NCBI GenBank assembly: GCA_903772945.1
Contig: CAICTM010000159.1
Location: forward strand, 1-64,000
Reading direction: 5' to 3'
Length of the DNA: 64,000 nt
DNA from: Seminavis robusta
Lineage: Eukaryota > Bacillariophyta > Bacillariophyceae > Naviculales > Naviculaceae
Numbering within the stretch: position 1 is the first letter of the stretch; every line of letters begins with the position of its first letter. The position numbers and the translations under genes are program-made. Below are positions 40,981 to 50,741 of the stretch, piece after piece. The notes below the pieces were generated by a model. That model was not told the origin of the DNA and searched no databases. It was given only the letters and a program-made list of their open reading frames with translations.

Positions 40981-42741
40981 TTATTTTGTGACACCCCACA
41001 GCTTTTGCAACATCTCGTAGGCACGTGGATCATGCTCTTTCAACTGTGTAGTGTTGTGTGGAAACCATTTGTTGTATTCTTCACCACCACCGTCTCCGTC
41101 TGATTTCGCCTCTTCTTCTTTTTCATCGGCGCCTTCTTCCTCCTCCAAGGATGACAGAAAAGCTACTGACAACTCCGCAAAGTACTCCATGGCGTTTGTA
41201 CAGGCATAGTGTTTGGCTGTTCTCCGTTTGTACTCAAAGCTGCTTGTTGTTTCATCACACCCAGCCACACCACAATGATACTCTACCGACTCATACAATC
41301 CATCTTTCATGGCAGCGCCATAGCACTCCAAAATGTCTTGATTCTTGTATCCATCTGGTAAATGCAAATTGTGATAGGCATGGCAGAGTTCATGGAGGAT
41401 GATACCACCTTTAGGATCGAGTTTGTGGTGTTGATAAGGTCAGTCAAATCATAAGACACCAGCATGCAGCAAAGAATAATATTTCTTGAGACATTTCTTA
41501 CCTGTACCCCACAGTCGTCGGTGCTTGCAGTAGTTGTGAACATTGTAAAATTCCACTTGCCCGCATTTATCAGGGTTCATTTGATGTTCTTGCAACCACA
41601 ACTTGCCGGGGTGGAAACACCCTACGGGATTATCAATCTTTTCGGCATAGGGATGAGATTGGTTCATGTAAATAGCGGTGGAATCGCTGAGCACTCCCCT
41701 CACATGTTCTGGAAGTCGTTTGGTGAGTGCCTCCAAATCGGCTTGAAATGCTTCATGAGGCGTCTGGGGATAAAAGTCGTCGTCGGAATTCTTTTTTTCT
41801 TCTTCTTTGGGATCCCAACATCCCGGTTCACAATACACGGTCCACAGTCCGTACTTTCGTCGTTCGTAAATTTTTTGTCGGGTATCAATAATCTCTGGTT
41901 TGGCAGATTGTTGTGGCTTCTTCTTCTGTGTGACCTGGAGTGTCCACCCAATTCGTTGTTTCTTGGTAGATCCTCGCAGGTTTCCAGTAGTGACAGTGTC
42001 GTCCTGACTGCGAATCGAAACGAGATGATGTTCACAGGCTTGTGTAGCCTTTGGCCTATAGGCAGCCACGGCAGTATCTTGATTGCAGATTGGTGGCTGT
42101 CCCTCTTCGACGTCAGCTTTTGCACTCTTCTGAAACAAAGCAAAGGCATCCCCCGAGCGAGTCGTCTCGAGGTGACTTCCTCCATTCGGTGCAAGGCGAT
42201 AGAAGTGAACGAGTTCTCCCTCGTTGGAAACCCAACACAAGATCAGTTCCTGAGTGGGAGACTCGTTGGTAAATGTAACCTGGAGTGTCTGCACGGCAGC
42301 ACCCGTGGTCCGTATCGACCGAGTTTCGCCATTGGCGTAGGCTTTCTGAATATTGGATGATTCATCCCAAACATCTCCCAAAATAATTTCTTGGTCGTTC
42401 CAGTTCAGACTTCGATCTTGAACCGTTTCGTCGTCATCTTTCGTTGTGGTGGTCATCTGGAAGCAGCCTTTCAACCAACCGTAGCTCTCGCAAAGAAACG
42501 ATCGGACGGACGACGCAAGCGAAGTACAGGTGCTCAACAAAGCTCCCATGGCGGATGATAAGTCTTTCTTCTTCTTGTGGAAAAGCTGATGAGTGGATGC
42601 TTGGAACACAACAGTCAATGACTGCCACTCTTCTCTTCGTTGCTCGAAGGATGGTCTCTGGTATTCACAGGTAACAGCCTCATCCAGCAACTGGTGTCGA
42701 GGCGTGGGAGTATCTTTCGCAAGGAGGGGAGGGTAAATCAT
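40981..42741 (-). CDS. VHL-domain plus zinc metallopeptidase protein (two exons)
   Basis: Exons 41,502-42,741 and 40,981-41,408, with intron 41,409-41,501 (GTAAGA...CTAAAG), give 555 residues. The join reads RLWGTG-GIILHELCHAYH. Residues about 140-200 form a VHL beta-like domain (LQVTFTNESPTQ, LILCWVSNEGELVHFYRLAP). The C-terminal half has the zinc-binding HELCH and, about 80 residues on, NAMEYFAEL supplying a glutamate, the pattern of an ATLF-like or related gluzincin peptidase. The C-terminus has a Glu/Lys stretch and ends HDPRAYEMLQKLWGV, seen in this family. There is no clear signal peptide. An alternative start is the ATG at MGALLSTC. Recognition of hydroxylated substrates by the VHL part is speculation. 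Confidence 0.75.
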
Positions 42742-42939
42742 GGATACCGGTACCAGTACCAGTCACTCATCAGTCACAGCATAAATCACGTGTGGCATGA
42801 AGTCCACCTTTTTGGTCCAAGACTCAAGGAAGTCGTGCTGTTTTTGCTCGGCAACGTTGCCACGTTTGCGTTCTGGAAGCTAGCTAGTAGAAAGCGATCG
42901 AGGTGTTGCCTTCAGCCTCACAACACACAAAAAGAAACC
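42742..42939. promoter_or_regulatory. Shared divergent promoter region (198 bp)
   Basis: Head-to-head starts of the metallopeptidase and the fascin-like gene leave under 200 bases. It contains GGTACCGGTACC-like direct repeats near 42,745-42,765, a motif common in the intergenic DNA of this window. Confidence 0.4.
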
Positions 42940-43713
42940 ATGAGCGACCCTACTAGCGACAACGATCGGTTCATTGCCAACGCAGAGACATGGTGTGGTC
43001 GATCGGTCTGTATAAGCAGCAGCGGTCGTGGCGGCTGGGTCACCTTGACCGAGAAATCGCACAACGCCCAAGTCACCACCACCTGTAACTATGGCGGCTC
43101 CCGGCAATCCTTCCACATTGAATCCGTTCCGGACATGCCGGGTGTCGTGACGTTTCGTGTGGAAGGAACAGCCGATCTGTACCTCACCAACATCATGTAC
43201 GGGGATCAGCACCGCCAAAATGCGGCGGGAGCACTGGCGTCGATTCCGGGTCTATTGGCAGAACACATCGGGATGGTGGTGGATTTTGCCGTAGGTCGTC
43301 CCACGGATGAATCCAACTTTGAAGGAGCCGGTTTCAATTACAGTCCCATGGTGGCGCAAAGAGGACCCTCCAGCAAATTACAAATGTTTCGGCTGGAAGG
43401 GAGGGGCCGGCACTTGGGGGTCAAGTCTCTCTTTGGAACGTATTGGAGATGCCAGTGGTGGAATCAAACCGTTTCACAGTCCCCACACATGTTGGGGGAT
43501 GAAACATGGTGTTTTTACAATGCTGAAGATATCAACAACAGAGACGAGGATACGCACGATGACGATGACTCGTCTTCTGCTGGGTGGGATTCCAATGACG
43601 AAGCTTATGAGGATGCTTATTGGAGCGAGGAAGAGGAATCAAAGGAAGAGGAATCAGAGGAAGAGGAATCAGAAGACGAGGAATCGGAAGGCGGGGGGTC
43701 AATGGAAGAGTAG
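42940..43713 (+). CDS. Beta-trefoil / fascin-like protein with acidic tail
   Basis: ATG 42,940 (MSDPTSDNDRF) gives 257 residues; the frame is open from 42,640, but that part overlaps the divergent neighbour. The text ETWCGRSVCISSSGRGGWVT, VEGTADLYLTN and YWRCQWWNQTVSQ has the repeated strand-turn pattern of actin-crosslinking beta-trefoils. The last 60 residues are almost only Glu/Ser/Asp, with EEES repeats. Likely intracellular. The family is not certain; a sugar-binding trefoil is the alternative. Confidence 0.55.
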   Translation: MSDPTSDNDRFIANAETWCGRSVCISSSGRGGWVTLTEKSHNAQVTTTCNYGGSRQSFHIESVPDMPGVVTFRVEGTADLYLTNIMYGDQHRQNAAGALASIPGLLAEHIGMVVDFAVGRPTDESNFEGAGFNYSPMVAQRGPSSKLQMFRLEGRGRHLGVKSLFGTYWRCQWWNQTVSQSPHMLGDETWCFYNAEDINNRDEDTHDDDDSSSAGWDSNDEAYEDAYWSEEEESKEEESEEEESEDEESEGGGSMEE

Positions 43714-43790
43714 TGGTTTTGTGTAAATGTCGCTAACTATAGAGGCAACTGATAAGCCACGCCAGCACACGACGTGTTAGATTTGCATTG

Positions 43791-43833
43791 TTTGTCGTGT
43801 TTGTCGTGTTTGTCGTGTTTGTCGTGTTTGTCT
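43791..43833. repeat. GTTTGTCGT nonamer microsatellite
   Basis: Nearly five perfect tandem copies of TTTGTCGTG. Confidence 0.9.
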
Positions 43834-43887
43834 ATTCTGCTGGGCTGGGAAAAGGTTTCTGCGCCTTCGCTCATTAGAAAATCAGTC

Positions 43888-44128
43888 GGTGGCAGCGTAC
43901 CGTGAGGGGCAGTGACCCTTTCAGCGGGCGGTCCAAGAGATCGCCCAAGATTTCAAGCCGGACCTGCACTTTCAAGAGTCGGATGTGCTAGCTTTGCAAG
44001 AAGCTAGTGAATCTTACCTTGTTGGGTTATTTGAAGATACCAACTTGTGCCCCATTCATGCCAAGCGCATTGCCACCATGCCCAAAGACATGCAGCTTGC
44101 CAGAAGGATTCGTGGAGAGAGATCCTGA
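43888..44128 (+). pseudogene. Histone H3 relic (C-terminal histone fold)
   Basis: From 43,916 the frame reads [20 protein letters not shown], then [38 protein letters not shown] and RIRGERS, stop at 44,128. This is histone H3 from alpha1 to the end. Upstream only VAAYREGQ then a TGA remain where VALREI...RKLPFQR should be, so the N-terminal tail and alphaN are deleted and the frame is interrupted. It diverges from canonical H3 in several positions ([13 protein letters not shown]). It is too short and broken to be a working histone. Confidence 0.85.
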
Positions 44129-44564
44129 GCTTGCTTTGCTGGACAGCTCCCGACCAATTGAACGGCAAGGGCACCACATCAGCGCATCAGAGTATGGCAA
44201 CCTTCCAGTTCTCGCCGAGCGCAGACACTCCGGAAACAAGGAAATGAAGCCACTGGCTGAAGAACGCTTTGCTCGGCTCAAAACTTGAGGTGTACCAGCC
44301 GGTCACAAGACAATGGCAACAATGAGGAGACTCATGCTGTCAGCAGTCTTGATCTGGATGAAAATCCCTACATGACACCACGGAATGCAGCAGCTACGAT
44401 TGAAACTACAAGGCAGGACACTCTCGATGGTGGTGGTGAATTTGGCGGTGCAACAGCATCAAGAGCAGCCCTGGGTAAAGCGCAACAGTGCTTGAAATTA
44501 AATAGATACTTCTTTCCTATTTGCAGAATGCAAGGGTGGACCAAGTGTAAAGCCATGTTGTCCT
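44129..44564. other. Intergenic
   Basis: No supported gene; likely 3' region of the Hint gene and remains around the H3 relic. Confidence 0.4.
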
Positions 44565-45830
44565 TCAAGCTTCTTTCTTGACATCCATTGGGCCCACAGC
44601 AGGAGCATTGCCACGCACAACAGCCACAAAGACCAATCCACCAACGGCCATGACAGCAGCCAGCTTGGTACCGAACAAGAGCTCCAAGGCATAGAGGGGA
44701 CACAATACAACCAAGTAAACAGCAAAAAGGAACAACTGAACCACCCAATGCTGGGCATGGAACCAGTCGGACAAATCAAACGCTGTCTGCACAAAAAGAG
44801 CCACACCATCGTTATTGTATGTCTGGCACCAGTTGGGGTTGATCCCACCAATACAAACCAAACGAGGCACGGTCAGGAGGATGTGAGCAACACGATGGTG
44901 AGAGAAGATGGACATGGAGTGGCCTTTTAGTTCCATGGTTTGCGGATTGCCAGTTGGTTGGAGGGAAACATAGCAAGAGGATGCAGTGCCATCGACCACA
45001 AGGGTGCCATCGTGAGTTAGGGGAGCATAGATTCCATGGCGCTGGACAGTCTCAATCTTGGTCACAACAGCAGCTCCTCCTTGTCTATGTCCAGCTTGGG
45101 TGAGACTATCACCAACCTTGATGGATTTGGCTGTGACTGGGGCATCCTTCCCCTGCACATAGACCAAATGTTGACCAGTGACTTCCAATGGGTTCTTGTT
45201 CTTGTTTTTGCCACTTGTGGTGTGGATTTGGAGGAATGTTGTGTCAGTAGTGGCATCATTGTGGGCAAAGGCATATATTGGTTGGTATCGGTTGTTGGCT
45301 GTCAAGATCATGTCTCCGATCTTGAGTTCAGTCATCTTGGTGGTCACCGGTGCTTGGCTTTGGCCTGGTTGTTCCACTGTCACAGTGGCTTCCTGGGAGA
45401 AACAAGAGGAAGCGGGAGAAGGAGTTGGAGCATGACCAGAAACAGGAGCAGCAGAAGGAGTGGAAGAAGAAGGAGCTGAAGTGCTGAGATTATTGCAATT
45501 ACACGTGATGACCAGGTTTCTGTTGTTGGCTGCTTTGACTTTTATGAGCACATCTTCCGATGTGGAGTGGGAAATGGTGGTTCCACATGTGTATGTTGAA
45601 GACACCTCATCTCCGTCTAGAACCAGAGTAATTCCAATGTTGTCATAAGATTCGCAGGTAACATCGCATAGTATGTCGGTGGTTCCTTCTGGGGGCACAA
45701 CTGCCCACCATACAGTCACGCCGTTGAGGAAATCGTTAACATTCAAGGTTATGCAGACAGCAGCACTGCAGGACTTGGCCATCAATGCGATGGCAGTAAT
45801 GGTGAGGGGAGAAAAAGTAATGATCTTCAT
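44565..45830 (-). CDS. Secreted/membrane protein with Hedgehog-type Hint domain
   Basis: ATG 45,830 (MKIITFSPLTITAIALMAKS) starts a signal peptide and gives 421 residues; the frame is open 141 bases further. After a Cys-rich beta part (residues 25-115) and a Ser/Pro/Ala linker comes a Hint domain: C143 (SSCFSQEATVTV), TELKIGDMILTANNRYQPIY, a T-H pair at 218/221 in EVTGQHLVYV, and GIYAPLTHDGTLVVDGTASSCYVSL, closely like the Hog domain. The C-terminus has membrane helices (VVQLFLFAVYLVVLCPLYAL). Hint domains catalyse N-S acyl shift and self-cleavage. The key Cys, Thr and His are present, so autoprocessing that releases the N-terminal part is plausible. Confidence 0.8.
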   Translation of the reverse strand: MKIITFSPLTITAIALMAKSCSAAVCITLNVNDFLNGVTVWWAVVPPEGTTDILCDVTCESYDNIGITLVLDGDEVSSTYTCGTTISHSTSEDVLIKVKAANNRNLVITCNCNNLSTSAPSSSTPSAAPVSGHAPTPSPASSCFSQEATVTVEQPGQSQAPVTTKMTELKIGDMILTANNRYQPIYAFAHNDATTDTTFLQIHTTSGKNKNKNPLEVTGQHLVYVQGKDAPVTAKSIKVGDSLTQAGHRQGGAAVVTKIETVQRHGIYAPLTHDGTLVVDGTASSCYVSLQPTGNPQTMELKGHSMSIFSHHRVAHILLTVPRLVCIGGINPNWCQTYNNDGVALFVQTAFDLSDWFHAQHWVVQLFLFAVYLVVLCPLYALELLFGTKLAAVMAVGGLVFVAVVRGNAPAVGPMDVKKEA

Positions 45831-46321
45831 GGGGGCGGCCTTTTGAAATACTTTATGTTGGGCTGAATTTGAAGGGGAGCCTAAACTTTTGTGGTGGGCT
45901 GATGAAAGGATTGTGCATGTGACGCTTGACTGGCTAGCGAGCTCGGGTAAATAGCCGAGTCTTGAATCCAAATTGTGCGCCTCGCTATTTTACCCTTTAA
46001 TTCTGTACATTCTAATGCATGTCTGGTAACACTGGCTACAGGAGCCCACTGAGTTCTTGTTTGTTTTCCGGTAGAGCTCATGACGTCATGGGCCGGTCGA
46101 GGGCCCCAGAAGTTATTTGTTTTCTAAAGGAGCTCATGTCATGGGTCAGGCTGGCATCATGCGGTGGCAGCCCTTTGTGTTGTATCCGGTAGCGCTCATG
46201 CCGTAAAGACCGAGATTACTTCCCTTCGGCATGCATTCTCCGAGCACATGCCAAAAAGCCACCGTCTCAGGGATTCTTGCTTTATTGTTGCGCTTTGTGC
46301 CAATTTCCTGGTGGGGTATAT
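45831..46321. other. Intergenic with repeated GAGCTCATG words
   Basis: Between about 46,070 and 46,210 a near-repeat occurs three times: CGGTAGAGCTCATGACGTCATG, AAGGAGCTCATGTCATGGG and CGGTAGCGCTCATGCCG. No gene. Confidence 0.5.
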
Positions 46322-47929
46322 TCAGTTGCCTCCTTGCGTGACGGGCTCCTCTTCCCCTGTAGTGACTTTTGGCTGCATACTTCCACTCTCTGCGCCGCCA
46401 CTAGTTGACGAAGGAGGACTTGCTGGCGCCAGTCCCCCTCCATTGGGCCAGAAGCAAGCGAAACCGATCTGTGCCATTCCAACTGGTTGATTGCTTCGGC
46501 CCGGAGCAGACGCCTGCTCCATTCGTTTCATTTTCAGTTTTTCTATTTCTGGTGCTTTTTTGTGTACTTCTTCATTGATGTAATTAAACAACTTGAATGG
46601 CTCCAGCGGTGCAATGGCCCCAATGGCAGTCTTGACTGCCCATCCCGGCAAATTCCCTCCGGGTGCAGCATGGCTAATCATGGCGACGCGTGTCTTTTGG
46701 GGGTCTTGCGGATCGGGCGAAAAGAAGGTAGCCCCTCGCAGAGCATATCCCCGGCATGCCGTGCCCTTGCCTTCTTCTGTGACGGCTGGTGCATCCTTGT
46801 GATCTACAGCCTGATTGATCAACACAACAGACCCGTCTTTCAACCATCGATGATAGACAAACGTCACAAACTCTCGTGGTTTGACAAAGAGAACTTGAGG
46901 TGATGTTGCCCACGATATTTTGCAGTGTGGTGCAATCTCTTCCAAGTCCCTTTGGGCCGACAAAATAACGTTGTAGTCTGTCATGTGTTCTTCCCTCGAT
47001 AGGTACGTACAGACGTCTTCCAGGGGTGCATCCAGTACCGAGTAAACCTTGATGCAGGGATAGTCTTTCTTGTCATCTGCAAAGGCATTCTTGCCCCTCG
47101 AGTCCGGTAACCATGTCAGATAGCATTGTGTGTTTCCATTGGGGTTGGCAGTTTTTCTAACCATTTTGTTGCAGGGAACTTCGACCCACCCATCGCCCAC
47201 TCGAGGTTCTTCAAACAGTTTTTGGCGGGCCCATTTTTCCACTTCTCGCCCCAGACGTTCAAAGTACCGTTGTTTCTTTTGTTGGGCTAATCGAGCAACC
47301 TCTGGATCCACTTCTTCCTCTTCTTGCATGGCGCCTTCAAATTCCAAGTCTTGTTCACCAGTAATTTTCTTTCTCATTTCGTACATTTCTCGGCGTAAGA
47401 TTTGCAGTTCCTTTCTCATATTCCTCATTTCTTCCAATGTTTCGGACAGAGTCTGAGTCATGGCCAATTGTTTGTCCATTTCAGAGTCTTTTTGCTGTTT
47501 GGCAGTCGATTGATACGGGAATATCTTGTCAGGCGCTAATCCATAGTACTGACCAAAGCTAACCGGTGGATTGTAGTTTCGAATTTTGGAAACGATCATG
47601 GGAGATATTCGAAATACCTTTTTGAGAATGGACACTTGTAGACTGTCATAATGGGACACCACAGCAGCGTGGTTCTGGTAAGACCCTCGCCTGTTGGCCA
47701 TCCAAATTGGATGGGAGTGGGCCGTCAAAATTCCTTGTCTTCCTGCTTGTAGCGATCGCAACAGGAGACCTGTCAAGCCATCATCTTCTCTGGAACCATT
47801 CTTGCAATTGCGACTGTATTGGCTGGAAGCAGTCGGAAGGTGCGAAATGGAAGAAGCTGCCGCCAGCACAGACGCAAATGCCAATAGCAGCACCACTTCA
47901 ACCATGCACCATCTCGATATCCGTATCAT
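46322..47929 (-). CDS. START-domain lipid-transfer-like protein
   Basis: ATG 47,929 (MIRISRWCMVEVVLLLAFAS) gives a signal or anchor segment and about 535 residues. Residues about 150-220 are a coiled coil (ETLEEMRNMRKELQILRREM). The START domain follows: YPCIKVYSVLDAPLEDVCTY, DYNVILSAQRDLEEI, VKPREFVTFVYHRWLKDGSV and MISHAAPGGNLPGWAVKTAI. START domains bind a lipid or sterol in a deep pocket and move it between membranes. The hydrophobic N-terminus suggests an endomembrane location. Ends in a Pro/Gly/Ser tail. Confidence 0.8.
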   Translation of the reverse strand: MIRISRWCMVEVVLLLAFASVLAAASSISHLPTASSQYSRNCKNGSREDDGLTGLLLRSLQAGRQGILTAHSHPIWMANRRGSYQNHAAVVSHYDSLQVSILKKVFRISPMIVSKIRNYNPPVSFGQYYGLAPDKIFPYQSTAKQQKDSEMDKQLAMTQTLSETLEEMRNMRKELQILRREMYEMRKKITGEQDLEFEGAMQEEEEVDPEVARLAQQKKQRYFERLGREVEKWARQKLFEEPRVGDGWVEVPCNKMVRKTANPNGNTQCYLTWLPDSRGKNAFADDKKDYPCIKVYSVLDAPLEDVCTYLSREEHMTDYNVILSAQRDLEEIAPHCKISWATSPQVLFVKPREFVTFVYHRWLKDGSVVLINQAVDHKDAPAVTEEGKGTACRGYALRGATFFSPDPQDPQKTRVAMISHAAPGGNLPGWAVKTAIGAIAPLEPFKLFNYINEEVHKKAPEIEKLKMKRMEQASAPGRSNQPVGMAQIGFACFWPNGGGLAPASPPSSTSGGAESGSMQPKVTTGEEEPVTQGGN

Positions 47930-48775
47930 TTTGGCTATAATATCAAGTCGCTCGTTTGGGGAGTTTCTTCCAGCAAGAAGAAGCGCCACAGGCCCAATTC
48001 AAACAATACGGTAGCAACTGGATTGCTTCTATCACAAGCAGTGCATCAATACAATCGGGGTGGTGTCGCTGTGGATTTGATGGGGCCAATCTGTGCCATC
48101 ACCCATCACGAGTGGACCCACATCAATGATTGCATGACATCAACTCTTTCGGGCTTCCAGGTGGCACCATGCGTCTTCCACTTGCGAAAGAAAGTGGTTG
48201 CAGCAGCTGCTGCAACAACGGAAGATAGCCCGGTTGAACCTTTAGGGATCAGGAACCGCTCTACCAGCTTATGTTTAGTCTACGAGATCACGATAGAACA
48301 AAAATTGTTTTAAAAATCATAAAATAAATGCTACCGAAATTGACGTTTTAGTTAGCAAGTTGCCGTAGATGTTTGCCCCAAAGACCCAGCCACAGCCACC
48401 CAATCCCTCCATTGTCCCAATAGGCCCTACCGTATGTTAATTACGCGGTTCCACTACTAGTACCAGGTAGTACAGTGGAAAGTGGAAAGCCAATCGCGGA
48501 GTGCTAAAATCGTATGATACTACAGTCGTAGCCAGCTAGCTAGATAGTCAATACTCTGAGTACATAGTGGCCGAATGAAGCATCGAATCGAATCTGGCAT
48601 CTGCACATCCGCAAATAGCCATTACCAATTGCTCTCAGAGTACTACGGTGGAAGCAGCCCGAAGTCGGCGGATGGCCCAGCTAGTCCTCTCCGCATTCAA
48701 ACAACGGTCTGCTGGGAGACCAAGGTTTTCCAGGTAGTTGTTTTCCATTCCCAGCAGCTGTAAGCGAACGCAACC
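47930..48775. other. Intergenic
   Basis: No supported gene. The short ORF 48,023-48,313 has no domain. Confidence 0.4.
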
Positions 48776-50578
48776 ATGACGAAGACGAGCTCTTGTGATA
48801 GCGAAAGCGAACGTGATGTTGTAGCACCTGCAGAAGACCCGGAAGTCCAACCTCGTGAGGGCGAGGAATGCGACCAGCAGTTTGACCTGCACAATGTCGA
48901 GGATTCCGGGAGTGAAACTGAGGAAGCCTCTGGTAATGGTTCGCAATCACATTGTAGTTCTGGAGAGGCAGAAGCTGGGGAGGCTGGGTGCGACGACATT
49001 CCAAGTTCCGACCAATCAGCAACAAGGTCGACAATCTCCGAGGCCGTCTCTGCCAGTAGCAAGAGAGTCTTCGTGCCACAGCAGGTCCCCATGCCTCCAC
49101 TGAGCGACGATGGTGCCAAGCATGATGCAGTGGAGTCATTACCGGATCAAGCGTCACCAGTGAAAGAAGACAAACCCAAGTTGATCCGCATAAGTGATAT
49201 CCGGCCTCCATCTACTACCAACAGCTCCGTGCCAAGTGCAAAGCAAGCGCAAGTTCATGAATCTACACCCGGAGCATACGCGGTCTCGGGAACTCGACCA
49301 CCAGTCTTTTACCGGCAGCGACAATCCAGCAGCACAATTGCTACATCCACGGATGATAGCCTGCAGCGATGGAACACGTCCTTACCGGTGGATACCGTCT
49401 TGGAGGGCACAGTCATCTTTACAGACTCAGAAACTCGTCGCTGTATCAGTAGGGATGTAGTAGAAACGCAGGTTGATGAAGTGATTAATGGAACGGTCAT
49501 ACGACAACCAGATGCCCGACTGCGGCAGAATGTCTTGCGTAGCAGTACTCCCCGTGGGTGTCGCGCTCACAGTATTGGTGACGATGCTCATTCTACCGTC
49601 CAATGAAACCTCTAATAGCAGCTCAATCTTCAGAGGCAACAAGACGGAGAAACCACACGTGCACCCCCCTTTCCACGATGATCTTCCACCCGTGGTCCGT
49701 GGCGGCATCACCGACGTGAGTTCAGCATACTACAAGGCCAATGTGTGGATGCTGAAAGATCCATGCTCAACAGATATCCAACAGAACGCCAAATCCAAAG
49801 ATTCAACCTTGTTGTTTTCTACCGAACTGCAAACGGGGGAAACTGGTTCCACAACGACAACTGGTTGAGCTATGATGTTTCGGAATGCCAATGGTTCTCA
49901 AGCGCCCCGTCTGAGGAACCAATCTGTGATGAGGATGACAACTTTATCACCCTCAACCTGACCTCCAACAACTTGTCGGGTACATTCACCCTTACAAACA
50001 CCTTTATCCCTTCCTTGGTTATCTTTGATGTGTCCAACAATGACCTCGACGGAAGAGTCCCGACGGCAGTCTCCAGCCCGAACTTGGAAGTCTTGGCAGT
50101 CTCCGACAACCGCTTTGAAGGCCAGTTAGTGGGTGATGGAGTCTTTGCGGCATTCAAACTACGTGTCATTAAGATTGATGGCAATCAAATCGTTGGGAGC
50201 AGTGCATCGTATGTGTACAGGTTCTTGCCGCACCTCGAGATTCTCAATGTCACTTCTAATCTCTTTCATGGAGAATTCAATGGAGAGTTGAGGCACTGTC
50301 CCAACATGACGTACATTGGTTTTGGACACAACGACATCTGCGGCAGCATCCCGACAGAAATGGGAGTTCTTACACATTTACAGGAACTGGATGTTTCTGG
50401 CAATCCGAGGATGCAAGGGAACATTCCGGAGGAGCTGTCCACTCTGAATTATCTGACAAAGCTTGACGTGTCCGGTACTAGAATCGCTGGAGGTGTCCCA
50501 GAGCCAATTTGTGAAAGGATTGAGGACAATCTGATGACCCTCATTGCCAATTGCAGCTTTGTTGAGTGCTGTATGTAG
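48776..50578 (+). pseudogene. LRR transmembrane protein, broken by two compensating frameshifts
   Basis: Three open pieces form one gene: 48,776-about 49,530 (acidic cytoplasmic arm, including a PGAYAVSG motif), about 49,530-49,765 in another frame (membrane helix CVAVLPVGVALTVLVTMLIL, then NVWMLKD), and from there to 50,578 back in the first frame (LNRYPTERQIQRFNLVVFYR, NGGNWF, then four to six leucine-rich repeats such as LTSNNLSGTFTLTNTFIPSL). A +1-type and a reverse shift flank the membrane part; no intron signals explain them. The neighbouring LRR protein at 52,023 has the same order WMQNDPM-ISNYS-RFALATFYYATNGEGW, which supports the join. Recent pseudogene, or two sequencing errors. Confidence 0.75.
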
Positions 50579-50598
50579 ATGCAACTTCAAAGGCATAA

Positions 50599-50706
50599 TG
50601 TTTGTACCTTCCAGACGTGCCAAATGAGTGAGTGGGAATGCGGGCCACTGCTACAATGCTGCATGTTCGATGATAATGTTTGTACCTTCCAGACGTGCCA
50701 AATGAT
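50599..50706. repeat. Direct repeat after the LRR gene
   Basis: AATGTTTGTACCTTCCAGAC continuing GTGCCAAATGA occurs twice, about 78 bases apart. Probably a local duplication between the LRR gene and the hydrolase. Confidence 0.8.
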
Positions 50707-50741
50707 TTTCATCTGCTTTGGCCACACTCTTCGACTTCACG

